Translations under genes and position numbers: made by a program
In this document: positions 42,660-50,818 of the stretch, in pieces
Layout: the number at the start of each line of letters is the position of its first letter
How positions within the stretch are numbered: position 1 is the stretch's first letter
Notes under the pieces: generated by a model
Told to the model about the DNA's origin: nothing
Databases searched by the model: none
The model's input: the letters and a program-made list of their open reading frames with translations, nothing else
NCBI RefSeq assembly: GCF_013340935.1
Contig: NZ_WHOS01000021.1
Location: forward strand, 47,393-111,392
Direction: 5' to 3'
From: Azospirillum melinis
GTDB lineage: Bacteria > Pseudomonadota > Alphaproteobacteria > Azospirillales > Azospirillaceae
Length of the DNA stretch: 64,000 nt

Positions 42660-43313
42660 TCACTCCTCGTGGTCGAGCACCTCCACCTTGCGGACGAGGT
42701 CGGCGACGGAGCGCACCTGCATCTTCCGCATCACCTTGCCGCGGTGGAGCTTGACCGTCACCTCGCTGATGCCGAGATCGCCGGCGATCTGCTTGTTCAG
42801 CCGGCCCTTGACCACCTCCGCCATCACCTCGCGCTCGCGCGGGGTCAGCGTCGCGGCCAGCGATTCCACCGTCATCGTGGCGGCCCGTTGGCTCCGCCGC
42901 GACCGGTCGCGGGCAAGCGCGGCATCGACCGCGTCCAGCATGTCCTGGTCGCGGAAGGGCTTGATCAGGAAATCCGTCGCCCCGGCCTTCATCGCCCGGA
43001 CCGACATCGGCACGTCGGCGAAGCCGGTCATGAAGACGATGGGCAGCGCGATGCCCAGGCTGTCCAGCCTGGTCTGGAACTCCAGCCCGCCCAGGCCGGG
43101 AAGCCGCACGTCGAGGATCAGGCAACCCGGCCGGTCGGGAACCGCCGCCGCCAGCAGTTCCGCCGTGCTGCCGAAGGCGCGGCCTTCGATGCCGACCGAT
43201 TGCAGAAGATCGACCACCGCCTCCCGCATGCCGGCGTCGTCATCGACGATCAGAACCAGCGGATCGTCCTTGGCAGGGGCAGGCTCGGGCGACGGGGCGG
43301 CTTTCTGGGCCAT
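42660..43313 (-). CDS. FixJ/NarL-type response regulator
   Basis: A 217-residue regulator with receiver (residues 18-135; VDDDAGMRE, phospho-Asp in LILDVRLPGLGG, FMTGFAD, LIKPF) and a C-terminal LuxR-type HTH (LTPREREVMAEVVKGRLNKQ, ISEVTVKLHRGKVMRKMQ). It starts 5 bp after the sensor kinase gene at 43319, so they form a two-component system. The FixJ-like sequence does not by itself mean oxygen control, since no haem PAS is evident in the kinase. Confidence 0.94.
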   Translation of the reverse strand: MAQKAAPSPEPAPAKDDPLVLIVDDDAGMREAVVDLLQSVGIEGRAFGSTAELLAAAVPDRPGCLILDVRLPGLGGLEFQTRLDSLGIALPIVFMTGFADVPMSVRAMKAGATDFLIKPFRDQDMLDAVDAALARDRSRRSQRAATMTVESLAATLTPREREVMAEVVKGRLNKQIAGDLGISEVTVKLHRGKVMRKMQVRSVADLVRKVEVLDHEE

Positions 43314-43318
43314 GGCGG

Positions 43319-44989
43319 TCAGTCCTCTCGTGCCGCGGCCAGCGGGACGGCTGGCGGTTGGGCTATTAATTCTTCGATCAGTGATTTGGGCGATGGCGGG
43401 AGAGCCGCCGGTATGGTGAACTCGAACACCGCCCCGCCGTCCGCATGGTTGTGGGCGGTCAGCGTGCCGCCGCAGGACTCGATGGTGGACCGGCAGATGG
43501 CGAGGCCCATTCCCATCCCGTCGGGCCGGGTGGTGAAGAAGGGATCGAACAGGCGGGAATGGCTGGCCTCGTCGATGCCCCTGCCGCGGTCGCGCACGGC
43601 AACCCTGACCTGTGCCCCGCCTTCCAGGCTGCCGATGGCGACGGTCAGTTCGCGCCGGGGGCTGTCCGCCTCCGCCATGGCGTGCAGACCGTTGGTCACG
43701 AGGTTGACCAGCACCTGCTGCAGGCCGACCCGGCTGCCCCGCACCGGCGGGGCGGGGGCAAAGTCGGTGACCAGAACGGCCCCGCCCCCCGACAGTTCAC
43801 GCTCCAGCAACAGCCCCACCTCGGTCACCAGTTGAGCCAGATCGATGGTCTCGTCGCAGTGGGTGTCCTTGACCAGCATGCCGCGTGTCCGCTGCACGAT
43901 GTCGGCGGCGCGACGCCCGTCGCGGACGATGCGGTCGGCCGCCTTCGCAGCGGTTTCGATGTCGGGCTGGTCGCGGCGCAGCCAGCGCAGGCAGGCCTGC
44001 GCGTTCAGCACGATGGCGCCCAGCGGCTGGTTCAGCTCGTGGGCGATGGAGGCGGACAGCGCGCCCAGCGTGGCGGCTCGTGCGGCGCGCGCAAGCTCCG
44101 CCTGGGCCGCCAGCAGCGCCTCCTGCGTGCGTTCGCGCTGGGTGATGTCGACGACGCCGACTACCACCTGATCGAAGCCGACGCAGTCGTCGGGGAAGCT
44201 GATGCCAAGCAGCACCGTCAGGGTGCGCCCGTCCGCCGCGATCAGCTGTGCCCGCCCTTCGAAGCGGTCGCGCTTCTCCCAAAGCGCCAGCAGGACCTGC
44301 AGCATCGCCGCATCCTCGGCCGGCAGATAGCGGTCGAGCGGCCCCAGCACCGCCGGCCGGCCGGCCGCACCCAGCAGTTCCACGGTGGCGTCGTTGACGT
44401 TGGTGGTGCGGATCAGCGCGCCCATCCCGCGCGCCCAGCCGGGATCGGCCTGCGCATGGGCGGCAAGGTCAGTCACCCCGCGCGCCCGCAGGGCGTCGAG
44501 CGCCGCCGTCACCGCGGTGAAGTCCTGTTCCCACAGGGAAATCCGCGCCTGTTCGAACATGCAGCGGTAGCGTTTTTCGCTGCGCGCCAGCGCACCGTTG
44601 GCCCGCAACAGCAACGTGCGCGAATCATGGTCCCGCACCAGCAGCGCGCCGGTGATCAGGATGGCCGCCAGCGACACGCCGCAGCGCAGGACCGAAGACA
44701 GGTCCATGTCCTGCCAGTGCGAGAGGAAAAAGGACAGCACCGCCAGCAGCGCGCAGCCGGCGGCCACCCGCAGGATGCCCCGCCGCGACAGGGCGGTTGC
44801 GGCCAGCAACAGCACCAGCACATAGAGGACGGCGATGGCGCTTTCGATGTCGGTGAAGGTGTCGACGAAGAACACCGCCAGGGCGAGCGGAATCGACAGA
44901 AGGCCGAGACGGCGCTCCATCGGCCGTCCGTTGGCCGGCGAACCGCCCCATGCCGCGTCGCCCTTCGCACCGCCTTCCGCGCCAACCAT
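43319..44989 (-). CDS. FixL-type membrane sensor histidine kinase
   Basis: About 556 residues from the chosen ATG. Several membrane helices fill residues 28-130 (LLSIPLALAVFFVDTF, AVLYVLVLLLAAT, GVSLAAILITGALLV), followed by a PAS domain (about 145-300), the HisKA box SIAHELNQPLGAIVLNA and an HATPase with NLVTNGLHAMAE and VRDRGRGID. It pairs with the downstream FixJ-like regulator. The start is ambiguous: GTG at 45175, ATG at 45064, 44989 or 44920. Earlier starts would translate a Pro-Glu repeat encoded by a hexanucleotide array; 44989 has GGAG upstream. Confidence 0.9.
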   Translation of the reverse strand: MVGAEGGAKGDAAWGGSPANGRPMERRLGLLSIPLALAVFFVDTFTDIESAIAVLYVLVLLLAATALSRRGILRVAAGCALLAVLSFFLSHWQDMDLSSVLRCGVSLAAILITGALLVRDHDSRTLLLRANGALARSEKRYRCMFEQARISLWEQDFTAVTAALDALRARGVTDLAAHAQADPGWARGMGALIRTTNVNDATVELLGAAGRPAVLGPLDRYLPAEDAAMLQVLLALWEKRDRFEGRAQLIAADGRTLTVLLGISFPDDCVGFDQVVVGVVDITQRERTQEALLAAQAELARAARAATLGALSASIAHELNQPLGAIVLNAQACLRWLRRDQPDIETAAKAADRIVRDGRRAADIVQRTRGMLVKDTHCDETIDLAQLVTEVGLLLERELSGGGAVLVTDFAPAPPVRGSRVGLQQVLVNLVTNGLHAMAEADSPRRELTVAIGSLEGGAQVRVAVRDRGRGIDEASHSRLFDPFFTTRPDGMGMGLAICRSTIESCGGTLTAHNHADGGAVFEFTIPAALPPSPKSLIEELIAQPPAVPLAAARED

Positions 44990-45013
44990 CCGCCAGTCTC
45001 CAACCCCGCGCCG

Positions 45014-45043
45014 TTCCGGTTCCGGTTCCGGTTCCGGTTCCGG
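45014..45043. repeat. Hexanucleotide repeat TTCCGG x5
   Basis: Five exact copies of TTCCGG in the region upstream of or at the N-terminus of the sensor kinase gene. On the minus strand it would encode a Pro-Glu tract. Copy-number changes would not alter the frame. Confidence 0.85.
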
Positions 45044-45216
45044 CAGCTTGCCTGCGGGCGCCATCCGGTTCTTGAACGATCTGACGATCACGTGGACGAT
45101 CGGCACGGCTTGCCGCAAGTCATACCTTGGTTTGCTTGGAAGACGCCCGGCACCGGCGTTACCATCCTGCCCCACGCCATTTCCCCGAAGAACGCAACCG
45201 GCCGCAGGAGCCTGCC

Positions 45217-46587
45217 ATGGTCGACGCCATCATCATCGGAGCCGGCCAGGCCGGGCCGCCGCTCGCCGAACGTCTAACCGCCGCCGGCATGAGCGTGGCG
45301 GTGGTCGAGCGCAAGCTGTTCGGCGGCACCTGCGTCAACACCGGCTGCACCCCAACCAAGACGCTGATCGCCAGCGCCCGCGTCGCCCAGATGGCCCGGC
45401 GCGCCGCCGAATACGGCGTGGTGCTGGACGGGCCGGTGCGCATCGACATGGCCCGGGTCAAGGCACGCAAGGACGAGGTTTCCGGCCGTTCGCGCCAGAA
45501 TGTCGAACGCTGGCTGCGCGGCATGCCCAACTGCCGGGTGTTGCAGGGCCATGCCCGTTTCGAATCGCCGGGCAGCGTGCGCGTCGGCGACGAATTGCTG
45601 ACGGCCGAGCGCATCTTCCTCAATGTCGGCGCCCGTGCCGCGATCCCGGACATGCCGGGGGTGCGCGACGTCGATCTCCTGACCAGCGGCACGATCCTGG
45701 ACCTCGACCATGTGCCCCGTCATCTGGTGGTGGTCGGCGGCAGCTACATCGGCCTCGAATTCGCCCAGATGTACCGCCGCTTCGGTGCCGAGGTGACGGT
45801 GGTGGAGAAGGGGGAGCGGCTGATCGGCCGCGAGGACCCCGACGTGTCCGACGCGATCAGGGAGTTGCTGGAGAAGGAGGGGGTGACCGTCCGGCTGTCG
45901 GCCAACTGCATCCGCTTCGCCCGCCATGCCGACGGGGTGGAGGTGGGGGTGAACTGCACGTCCGGCACCCCGTCGGTGGTGGGAAGCCATGTGCTGCTGG
46001 CCGTCGGCCGCACGCCCAACACCGACGATCTCTGCCTCGACCGCGCCGGCGTGGTGACGGATTCCCGCGGCTTCGTCACGGTGGACGACAAGCTGCGCAC
46101 CAATGTGCCGGGCATCTGGGCGATGGGCGACTGCAACGGGCGGGGCGCCTTCACCCACACCGCCTACAATGATTTCGAAATCGTCGCGGCCAACCTGCTG
46201 GACGGCGACCCGCGCAGCGTGGACGACCGCATCCAGGCCTATGCGCTCTACACCGATCCGCCGCTGGCGCGCGTCGGCATGACCGACGAGGCGGTCCGCC
46301 GCTCCGGCCGGCGGGCGCTGGTCGGCCAGCGGGCGATGACCCGCGTCGGCCGCGCGGTGGAAAAGGGCGAGGCCCAGGGCTTCATGCGGATCGTCGTCGA
46401 TGCCGACAGCCAGGAGATTCTGGGGGCCGCCATCATCGGCCCCGGCGGCGACGAGGCGATCCACGGCGTGCTCGACATGATGTACGCCAAGGCGCCCTAC
46501 CCCACCCTGCAACGCGCCGTCCACATCCATCCCACTGTCGCCGAACTGCTGCCGACCCTGCTGGGCGAACTGAAGCCGCTGGAATAG
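45217..46587 (+). CDS. Pyridine nucleotide-disulfide oxidoreductase (mercuric reductase-like)
   Basis: A 456-residue flavoprotein. The FAD motif IIIGAGQAGPPLAERL starts at residue 4, and the redox-active disulfide is GGTCVNTGCTPTK (two Cys four residues apart). The NAD motif VVVGGSYIGLEFAQ is near 170, the second FAD motif IWAMGDCNGRG near 305 and the C-terminal dimer motif HPTVAELLPT supplies His and Glu. There is no N-terminal heavy-metal domain and no C-terminal Cys pair, so it is not a typical MerA. It more likely reduces another disulfide, a dihydrolipoyl group or a small oxidant. GCAGGAG precedes the ATG. A strong terminator follows. Confidence 0.92.
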   Translation: MVDAIIIGAGQAGPPLAERLTAAGMSVAVVERKLFGGTCVNTGCTPTKTLIASARVAQMARRAAEYGVVLDGPVRIDMARVKARKDEVSGRSRQNVERWLRGMPNCRVLQGHARFESPGSVRVGDELLTAERIFLNVGARAAIPDMPGVRDVDLLTSGTILDLDHVPRHLVVVGGSYIGLEFAQMYRRFGAEVTVVEKGERLIGREDPDVSDAIRELLEKEGVTVRLSANCIRFARHADGVEVGVNCTSGTPSVVGSHVLLAVGRTPNTDDLCLDRAGVVTDSRGFVTVDDKLRTNVPGIWAMGDCNGRGAFTHTAYNDFEIVAANLLDGDPRSVDDRIQAYALYTDPPLARVGMTDEAVRRSGRRALVGQRAMTRVGRAVEKGEAQGFMRIVVDADSQEILGAAIIGPGGDEAIHGVLDMMYAKAPYPTLQRAVHIHPTVAELLPTLLGELKPLE

Positions 46588-46595
46588 GAGGAGCC

Positions 46596-46628
46596 GAAAG
46601 CGGGTTTTGTTCAAAAAATCCCGCTTTC
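46596..46628 (+). terminator. Intrinsic terminator of the disulfide reductase gene
   Basis: GAAAGCGGG and CCCGCTTTC form a 9-bp stem that continues into TTTT/AAAA pairing in the loop. It lies 8 bp after the stop codon and can act in both directions. Confidence 0.65.
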
Positions 46629-46644
46629 AATCTTCAATAGCGAG

Positions 46645-46659
46645 GCCGGAATTTCCGGC
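46645..46659. promoter_or_regulatory. Palindrome upstream of the cytochrome/molybdenum operon
   Basis: GCCGGAA-T-TTCCGGC, a perfect 7-bp palindrome 60 bp upstream of the tri-haem cytochrome start. It is a possible operator; no regulator gene adjoins it. Confidence 0.35.
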
Positions 46660-46718
46660 ACCCTCCCTGGACTATCCGCCAGCCCGCAGTTCCCGCGGCG
46701 GACCACAGGAGGTGCAGG

Positions 46719-48023
46719 ATGAAACGAGCCCGATGGACCGGATGGGCGGCAGGCAAATGGGCGGCCGGAGGCGCCCTGGTCTGCCTTGTCGGTGTCGGCG
46801 CGTTCCTGGGCATGGCTCACCGCAGCGGCCTGCCCGCCGTTCCCCCGCCCAAAGCCGCCGATTTCCCGGCGGAGATGCTGACCCGCGGCGCGGCACTGGC
46901 CGCCATCGGCGACTGCATCGTCTGCCACACGGCCGACGGGGGCGTGGCCTATGCCGGCGGCCGGGCATTGGCGACGCCGTTCGGCACGCTCTATTCGACC
47001 AACATCACGCCCGATCCGGAAACCGGGATCGGCGGCTGGTCGAAGGAGGCGTTCAAGCGGGCCATGCGCGACGGGGTATCGCGGGACGGCCGCCATCTCT
47101 ACCCGGCGCTGCCCTACGACCATTACCGGCAGGTGCATGACGGAGATCTCGACGCGATCTACGTCTTCCTGATGTCCCGGCCGGCAGCCTCTGCGCCGGC
47201 CAAGGCGAACGAGCTGATCTTCCCGCTGGGCTTCCGCCCGCTGCTGGCCGGCTGGAAGCTGCTGTTCCTGCATCAGGAGGATTTCGCGCCGCGGCCGGAC
47301 CGCGATGCGGAGTGGAACCGCGGCGCCTATCTGGCCGAAGGGCTCGGCCATTGCAGCGGCTGCCACAGCCCGCGCAACATCGCTGGGGCCGAGAAGACGG
47401 GCTCCGACGCCTATTCCGGCGGCGTGGCGGAAGGCTGGATGGCGCCGGCACTGAACGGGTCCAGCCCGTCGGCGGTGCCCTGGACGGCCGACAGCCTGTT
47501 TACCTACCTGCGCACCGGCGTCGATGGCCGCCACGGCGCCGCCGCCGGGCCGATGGGGCCGGTGGTGCATGGCCTGTCCCGCGCACCGGAAGCCGATGTC
47601 CGCGCCATCGCCACTTACATCGCCTCGTTGTCGGCAGATCGGGCATCGAAAGCACCGGCCGCTGCCGACCGAGCGGCGGAGGCCGCCAGGACCAACCCGG
47701 CCGGTGCCACGCTCTTCGCCGGGGCCTGCGCCGGTTGCCACGAGGGCGGCGCACCGATGATGACTGAGGGGCGTCCCGGTCTGTCGACGGTCACTGCCTT
47801 GCAACTCGACCGGCCCGACAACGCGATCCGCGCCATCCTGCAAGGCATCCATGCCCCCACCGGACCGGCCGGACCGGCGATGCCGCCCTTCGCCGCCAGC
47901 CTGACCGACACGCAGGTCGCCGACCTCGCCGCCTATCTGCGGTCCCGTTTCAGCGACCGGCCGGCCTGGACCGCGCTGGAAACCGCTGCCGCCACCGTCC
48001 GCAAGGAGGAGTCCCAGCCATGA
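46719..48023 (+). CDS. Tri-haem cytochrome c subunit of a molybdenum dehydrogenase
   Basis: A 434-residue cytochrome with an N-terminal membrane anchor (GGALVCLVGVGAFLG) and three haem sites CIVCH (66-70), CSGCH (near 213) and CAGCH (near 344). The layout matches the cytochrome subunits of periplasmic alcohol, aldehyde and nicotinate-type dehydrogenases. It passes electrons from the molybdenum and 2Fe-2S subunits encoded next to the quinone pool. AGGAGG precedes the start. The end overlaps the 2Fe-2S gene by 4 bp (ATGA). Confidence 0.93.
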   Translation: MKRARWTGWAAGKWAAGGALVCLVGVGAFLGMAHRSGLPAVPPPKAADFPAEMLTRGAALAAIGDCIVCHTADGGVAYAGGRALATPFGTLYSTNITPDPETGIGGWSKEAFKRAMRDGVSRDGRHLYPALPYDHYRQVHDGDLDAIYVFLMSRPAASAPAKANELIFPLGFRPLLAGWKLLFLHQEDFAPRPDRDAEWNRGAYLAEGLGHCSGCHSPRNIAGAEKTGSDAYSGGVAEGWMAPALNGSSPSAVPWTADSLFTYLRTGVDGRHGAAAGPMGPVVHGLSRAPEADVRAIATYIASLSADRASKAPAAADRAAEAARTNPAGATLFAGACAGCHEGGAPMMTEGRPGLSTVTALQLDRPDNAIRAILQGIHAPTGPAGPAMPPFAASLTDTQVADLAAYLRSRFSDRPAWTALETAAATVRKEESQP

Positions 48024-48511
48024 CCGTCACCATCACCGTCAACGGCGCCGACCATGCGCTTGACGTCGACCCGGCCACGCCACTGCTCTATGTGCTGCGC
48101 GACGACCTGGAACTGAACGGGGCGAAGTACGGCTGCGGGCTCGGCCAGTGCGGCGCCTGCACCGTTCACATCGACGGCAAGCCGGCCTTCTCCTGCCTGA
48201 CGCCGGTCGGTGCGGTCGCCGGACGGCGCATCCGCACGGTGGAAGGGCTGGGCAGCGCCGAGGCTCCCGGCCTGCTGCAACAGGCCTTCGAGACGGAACA
48301 GGCCGCCCAGTGCGGCTACTGCATCGCCGGAATGCTGATGCGGGCCCAGGCTCTGCTCGACCGCAATCCCGATCCGGACGAGGCGCAGATCCGCGCCCAC
48401 ATGCAGACCAATCTCTGCCGCTGCGGCACCCACATGCGCATCCTGCGCGCCATCCGCCGTGCCGTCGCCATGCGCAAAGGGGTGCAGGCGGCTCAGGAGA
48501 TTCGGCCATGA
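48020..48511 (+). CDS. 2Fe-2S subunit of a molybdenum hydroxylase (IorA-like)
   Basis: A 163-residue protein with two 2Fe-2S clusters. The plant-type cluster has Cys in YGCGLGQCGACTV and FSCLT; the C-terminal helical cluster has QCGYCIAGM and NLCRCGTH. It is the small subunit of xanthine-oxidase-family enzymes such as isoquinoline 1-oxidoreductase, nicotinate dehydrogenase or three-subunit aldehyde dehydrogenases. It overlaps both neighbours by 4 bp, so all three subunits are translationally coupled. Confidence 0.94.
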   Translation: MTVTITVNGADHALDVDPATPLLYVLRDDLELNGAKYGCGLGQCGACTVHIDGKPAFSCLTPVGAVAGRRIRTVEGLGSAEAPGLLQQAFETEQAAQCGYCIAGMLMRAQALLDRNPDPDEAQIRAHMQTNLCRCGTHMRILRAIRRAVAMRKGVQAAQEIRP

Positions 48512-50778
48512 ATCCGATCCTGTCGCCCCTGTCCCGCCGCGGCTTCCTGACCGGCGGCGCCCTGGTGGTCTCCTTCGCCCTGGCGCCCAGGGCCTTCGCC
48601 CAGCTCGCCGGCGGCGGCGAGGGCGGTGCCGGCCCGGCCGTGGTGGCGCCCGATTTGAAGGGAAGCCTGAAATCGGCGCCCTGGCTCGATGCCTGGATCC
48701 GCATCGACGCCGATGGCCGGGCCACCGTCTTCACCGGCAAGGTCGAACTGGGCCAGGGCATCCGCACCGCCCTGATCCAGGTCGCGGCGGAGGAGCTGGA
48801 CATCCCGCCCGCCGCTGTCACCCTGGTCACTGCCGACACCGAACGCACGCCGGACGAGGGGCTGACCGCCGGCAGCCATTCCATGCAGGACAGCGGCACG
48901 GCGATCCAGAACGCCGCCGCCAACGTGCGCATGCTGCTGGCCGCCGAGGCGGCGAAGATCTGGGATCTGCCGGTCGGGCAGGTCAGCACCGGCGGCGACG
49001 GCAGGCTGCGCGCACCGGATGGCCGGACCCTGTCCTATGGCGAGGTGGCGGCGCGGCTGTCGCTGCATGTGCAGGCGGTGCCGGACGCGCCTTTGCGCAA
49101 GCCGTCGGACTACCGCACGCTGGGCCGCGCGCTGCCGCGGGTGGACATCCCGGCAAAGCTGACCGGCGGTGCCGCCTATCTGCACGACATGCGCCTGCCC
49201 GGCATGCTGCACGCCCGCGTCGTCCGCGGCCCCAGCGTCGGCACCGGTTTGCAATCGCCCGATCTGGACACCGTCGCCCGCATGCCGGGCGTGGTGAAGA
49301 TTGTCCGGCAGGGCGGGTTCCTGGCCGTGGTGGCGGAGCGGCAATGGACGGCGATCCAGGCCCTGCGTCACCTGCAACGGGCGGCCTATGCCCGTGCCGC
49401 GCAGCCGCCCCTTCCCGCCGACGGCAGCGGAGACGCCGTGGCAGCGACGCTGAAGGCGCTGCCGGCCCGCGACATCGCGATCATGGACACCAGCGATCCC
49501 GTGGGACCGGCGGTCCGCAGCGTCAAGGCGCGCTACACCCGCCCTTGGATCAGCCATGGCTCCATCGGCCCGTCCTGCGCCATCGCCCAGTATATGGACG
49601 GCACGATGACGGTGTGGACCCACAGCCAGGGCACCTTCGACGTCCGCCGCGTCGTCGCCGAACTGGTCGGCCTGCCGCCGGAGAAGGTCCATGCCATCCA
49701 TGCCGAGGGTGCCGGCTGCTACGGCCAGAACGGCGCCGACGACGTGGCGGCCGACGCAGCGGTGATCGCCAGGGCCCTGCCCGGCCGGCCGATCCGCCTG
49801 CAATGGATGCGCGAGCAGGAATTCGGGTGGGAGCCGCTCGGCCCCGGCATGATGACGGAACTGGAGGCGGAACTGGGCGCCGATAACCGGATCGTGTCCT
49901 GGCGCCATGCAGTCTGGAGCAACCCGCACAACAACCGCCCCGTCGGGGCGGGTGGCGTTCTCGCCGGCAACGAGGCCGATCCGCCCTTCCCCGCCCCCGA
50001 AGGCAAGCCGATCCCAATGCCGGAGGGCGACGGCAGCCGCAATTCCAATCCGCTCTACAGCTTCGCCAACACCCATGTCGTCTATCATTTCCTGAAGGAC
50101 ATGCCGGCGCGCGTCTCCGCCCTGCGGTCCCTGGGCGCTCATCTGAACGTGTTTTCCATCGAAAGCATGCTGGACGAGCTGGCCGCAGCAGCAGGCATCG
50201 ACCCGCTGGCGATCCGGCTCGACCATATGCGGGACGAGCGGGCGCGCGAGGTCATGCAGGCGGCGGCCGACCGCTTCGGCTGGCCGAAGCGCGTCAAGGG
50301 CGACGGCCGGCACGGCTGTGGCATGGCCTTCGCCCGCTACAAGAATCTCGGCGCCTACTGCGCGGTGGCGATGGAGGTGGAGATCGACCGAGAGACGGGC
50401 CGGACGATGGTCCGCCGGGCGGTCGCCGCGGTGGATTGCGGCCAACCCGCCAACCCCGACAGCGTGCGCAACCAGATCGAAGGCGGGCTGGTGCAGTCGC
50501 TCAGCTGGACCGGCCGGGAAGCGGTGCGTTTCGCCCCCGACCGCCGTGCCAGCTTCGATTGGAGCAGCTACCCGATCCTGCGCTTCGACGATGTGCCGGG
50601 GTCCGTCGAAGTGGTGGTGATGGACCGCCCCGGCGCCCCCTTCCTCGGCACCGCCGAGGCGGCGCAGGGACCGTCCGCCGCGGCACTGGCGAACGCCATC
50701 GCCAATGCCACCGGCGTGCGCCTGCGCGACATGCCGCTCAGCCCGGATCGGCTCAAGGCCGCACTCGGTCCTGTTTGA
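48508..50778 (+). CDS. Molybdopterin-binding subunit of a molybdenum hydroxylase (IorB-like)
   Basis: A 756-residue catalytic subunit with a Tat signal (LSRRGFLTGGALVVSFALAP), so the complex is periplasmic. The xanthine-oxidase-type elements include GKVELGQGIRTALIQ, the repeat of two aldehyde-oxidase-like halves, AHLNVFSIESMLDELA and the C-terminal segment TAEAAQGPSAAALANA, which holds the candidate catalytic Glu. The closest described types are isoquinoline 1-oxidoreductase beta subunit and the acetic-acid-bacterial aldehyde dehydrogenase large subunit; sequence alone does not choose. A 2,6-dihydroxypyridine-hydroxylase-like gene downstream favours N-heteroaromatic substrates. The longer open frame from 48148 is antisense noise over the 2Fe-2S gene. 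Confidence 0.93.
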   Translation: MNPILSPLSRRGFLTGGALVVSFALAPRAFAQLAGGGEGGAGPAVVAPDLKGSLKSAPWLDAWIRIDADGRATVFTGKVELGQGIRTALIQVAAEELDIPPAAVTLVTADTERTPDEGLTAGSHSMQDSGTAIQNAAANVRMLLAAEAAKIWDLPVGQVSTGGDGRLRAPDGRTLSYGEVAARLSLHVQAVPDAPLRKPSDYRTLGRALPRVDIPAKLTGGAAYLHDMRLPGMLHARVVRGPSVGTGLQSPDLDTVARMPGVVKIVRQGGFLAVVAERQWTAIQALRHLQRAAYARAAQPPLPADGSGDAVAATLKALPARDIAIMDTSDPVGPAVRSVKARYTRPWISHGSIGPSCAIAQYMDGTMTVWTHSQGTFDVRRVVAELVGLPPEKVHAIHAEGAGCYGQNGADDVAADAAVIARALPGRPIRLQWMREQEFGWEPLGPGMMTELEAELGADNRIVSWRHAVWSNPHNNRPVGAGGVLAGNEADPPFPAPEGKPIPMPEGDGSRNSNPLYSFANTHVVYHFLKDMPARVSALRSLGAHLNVFSIESMLDELAAAAGIDPLAIRLDHMRDERAREVMQAAADRFGWPKRVKGDGRHGCGMAFARYKNLGAYCAVAMEVEIDRETGRTMVRRAVAAVDCGQPANPDSVRNQIEGGLVQSLSWTGREAVRFAPDRRASFDWSSYPILRFDDVPGSVEVVVMDRPGAPFLGTAEAAQGPSAAALANAIANATGVRLRDMPLSPDRLKAALGPV

Positions 50779-50812
50779 GTTGGCCCTGTTTGAATTGGCC
50801 CTGCTTGAAGGA
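50770..50812. repeat. 15-bp tandem repeat across a stop codon
   Basis: CCTGTTTGAGTTGGC, CCTGTTTGAATTGGC and a third partial copy CCTGCTTGAAGG. The first unit supplies the stop codon of the molybdenum subunit gene and the last supplies the ribosome site of the next gene. Confidence 0.7.
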
Positions 50813-50818
50813 AAAGCC

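Noticed and set aside
42660..44989. Oxygen-sensing FixLJ pair
   Set aside because: The regulator is FixJ-like and the kinase has HELNQPL, but the PAS region shows no recognisable haem-binding FixL motif, so oxygen sensing is not claimed.
45217..46587. Mercuric reductase (merA)
   Set aside because: The redox Cys pair is present, but there is no N-terminal metal-binding domain, no C-terminal Cys pair and no mer genes nearby; general disulfide-reductase-like naming is safer.
48148..48507. Upstream extension of the molybdenum subunit gene
   Set aside because: It overlaps the 2Fe-2S gene in another frame; the Tat signal begins at 48508 with an ATGA overlap.
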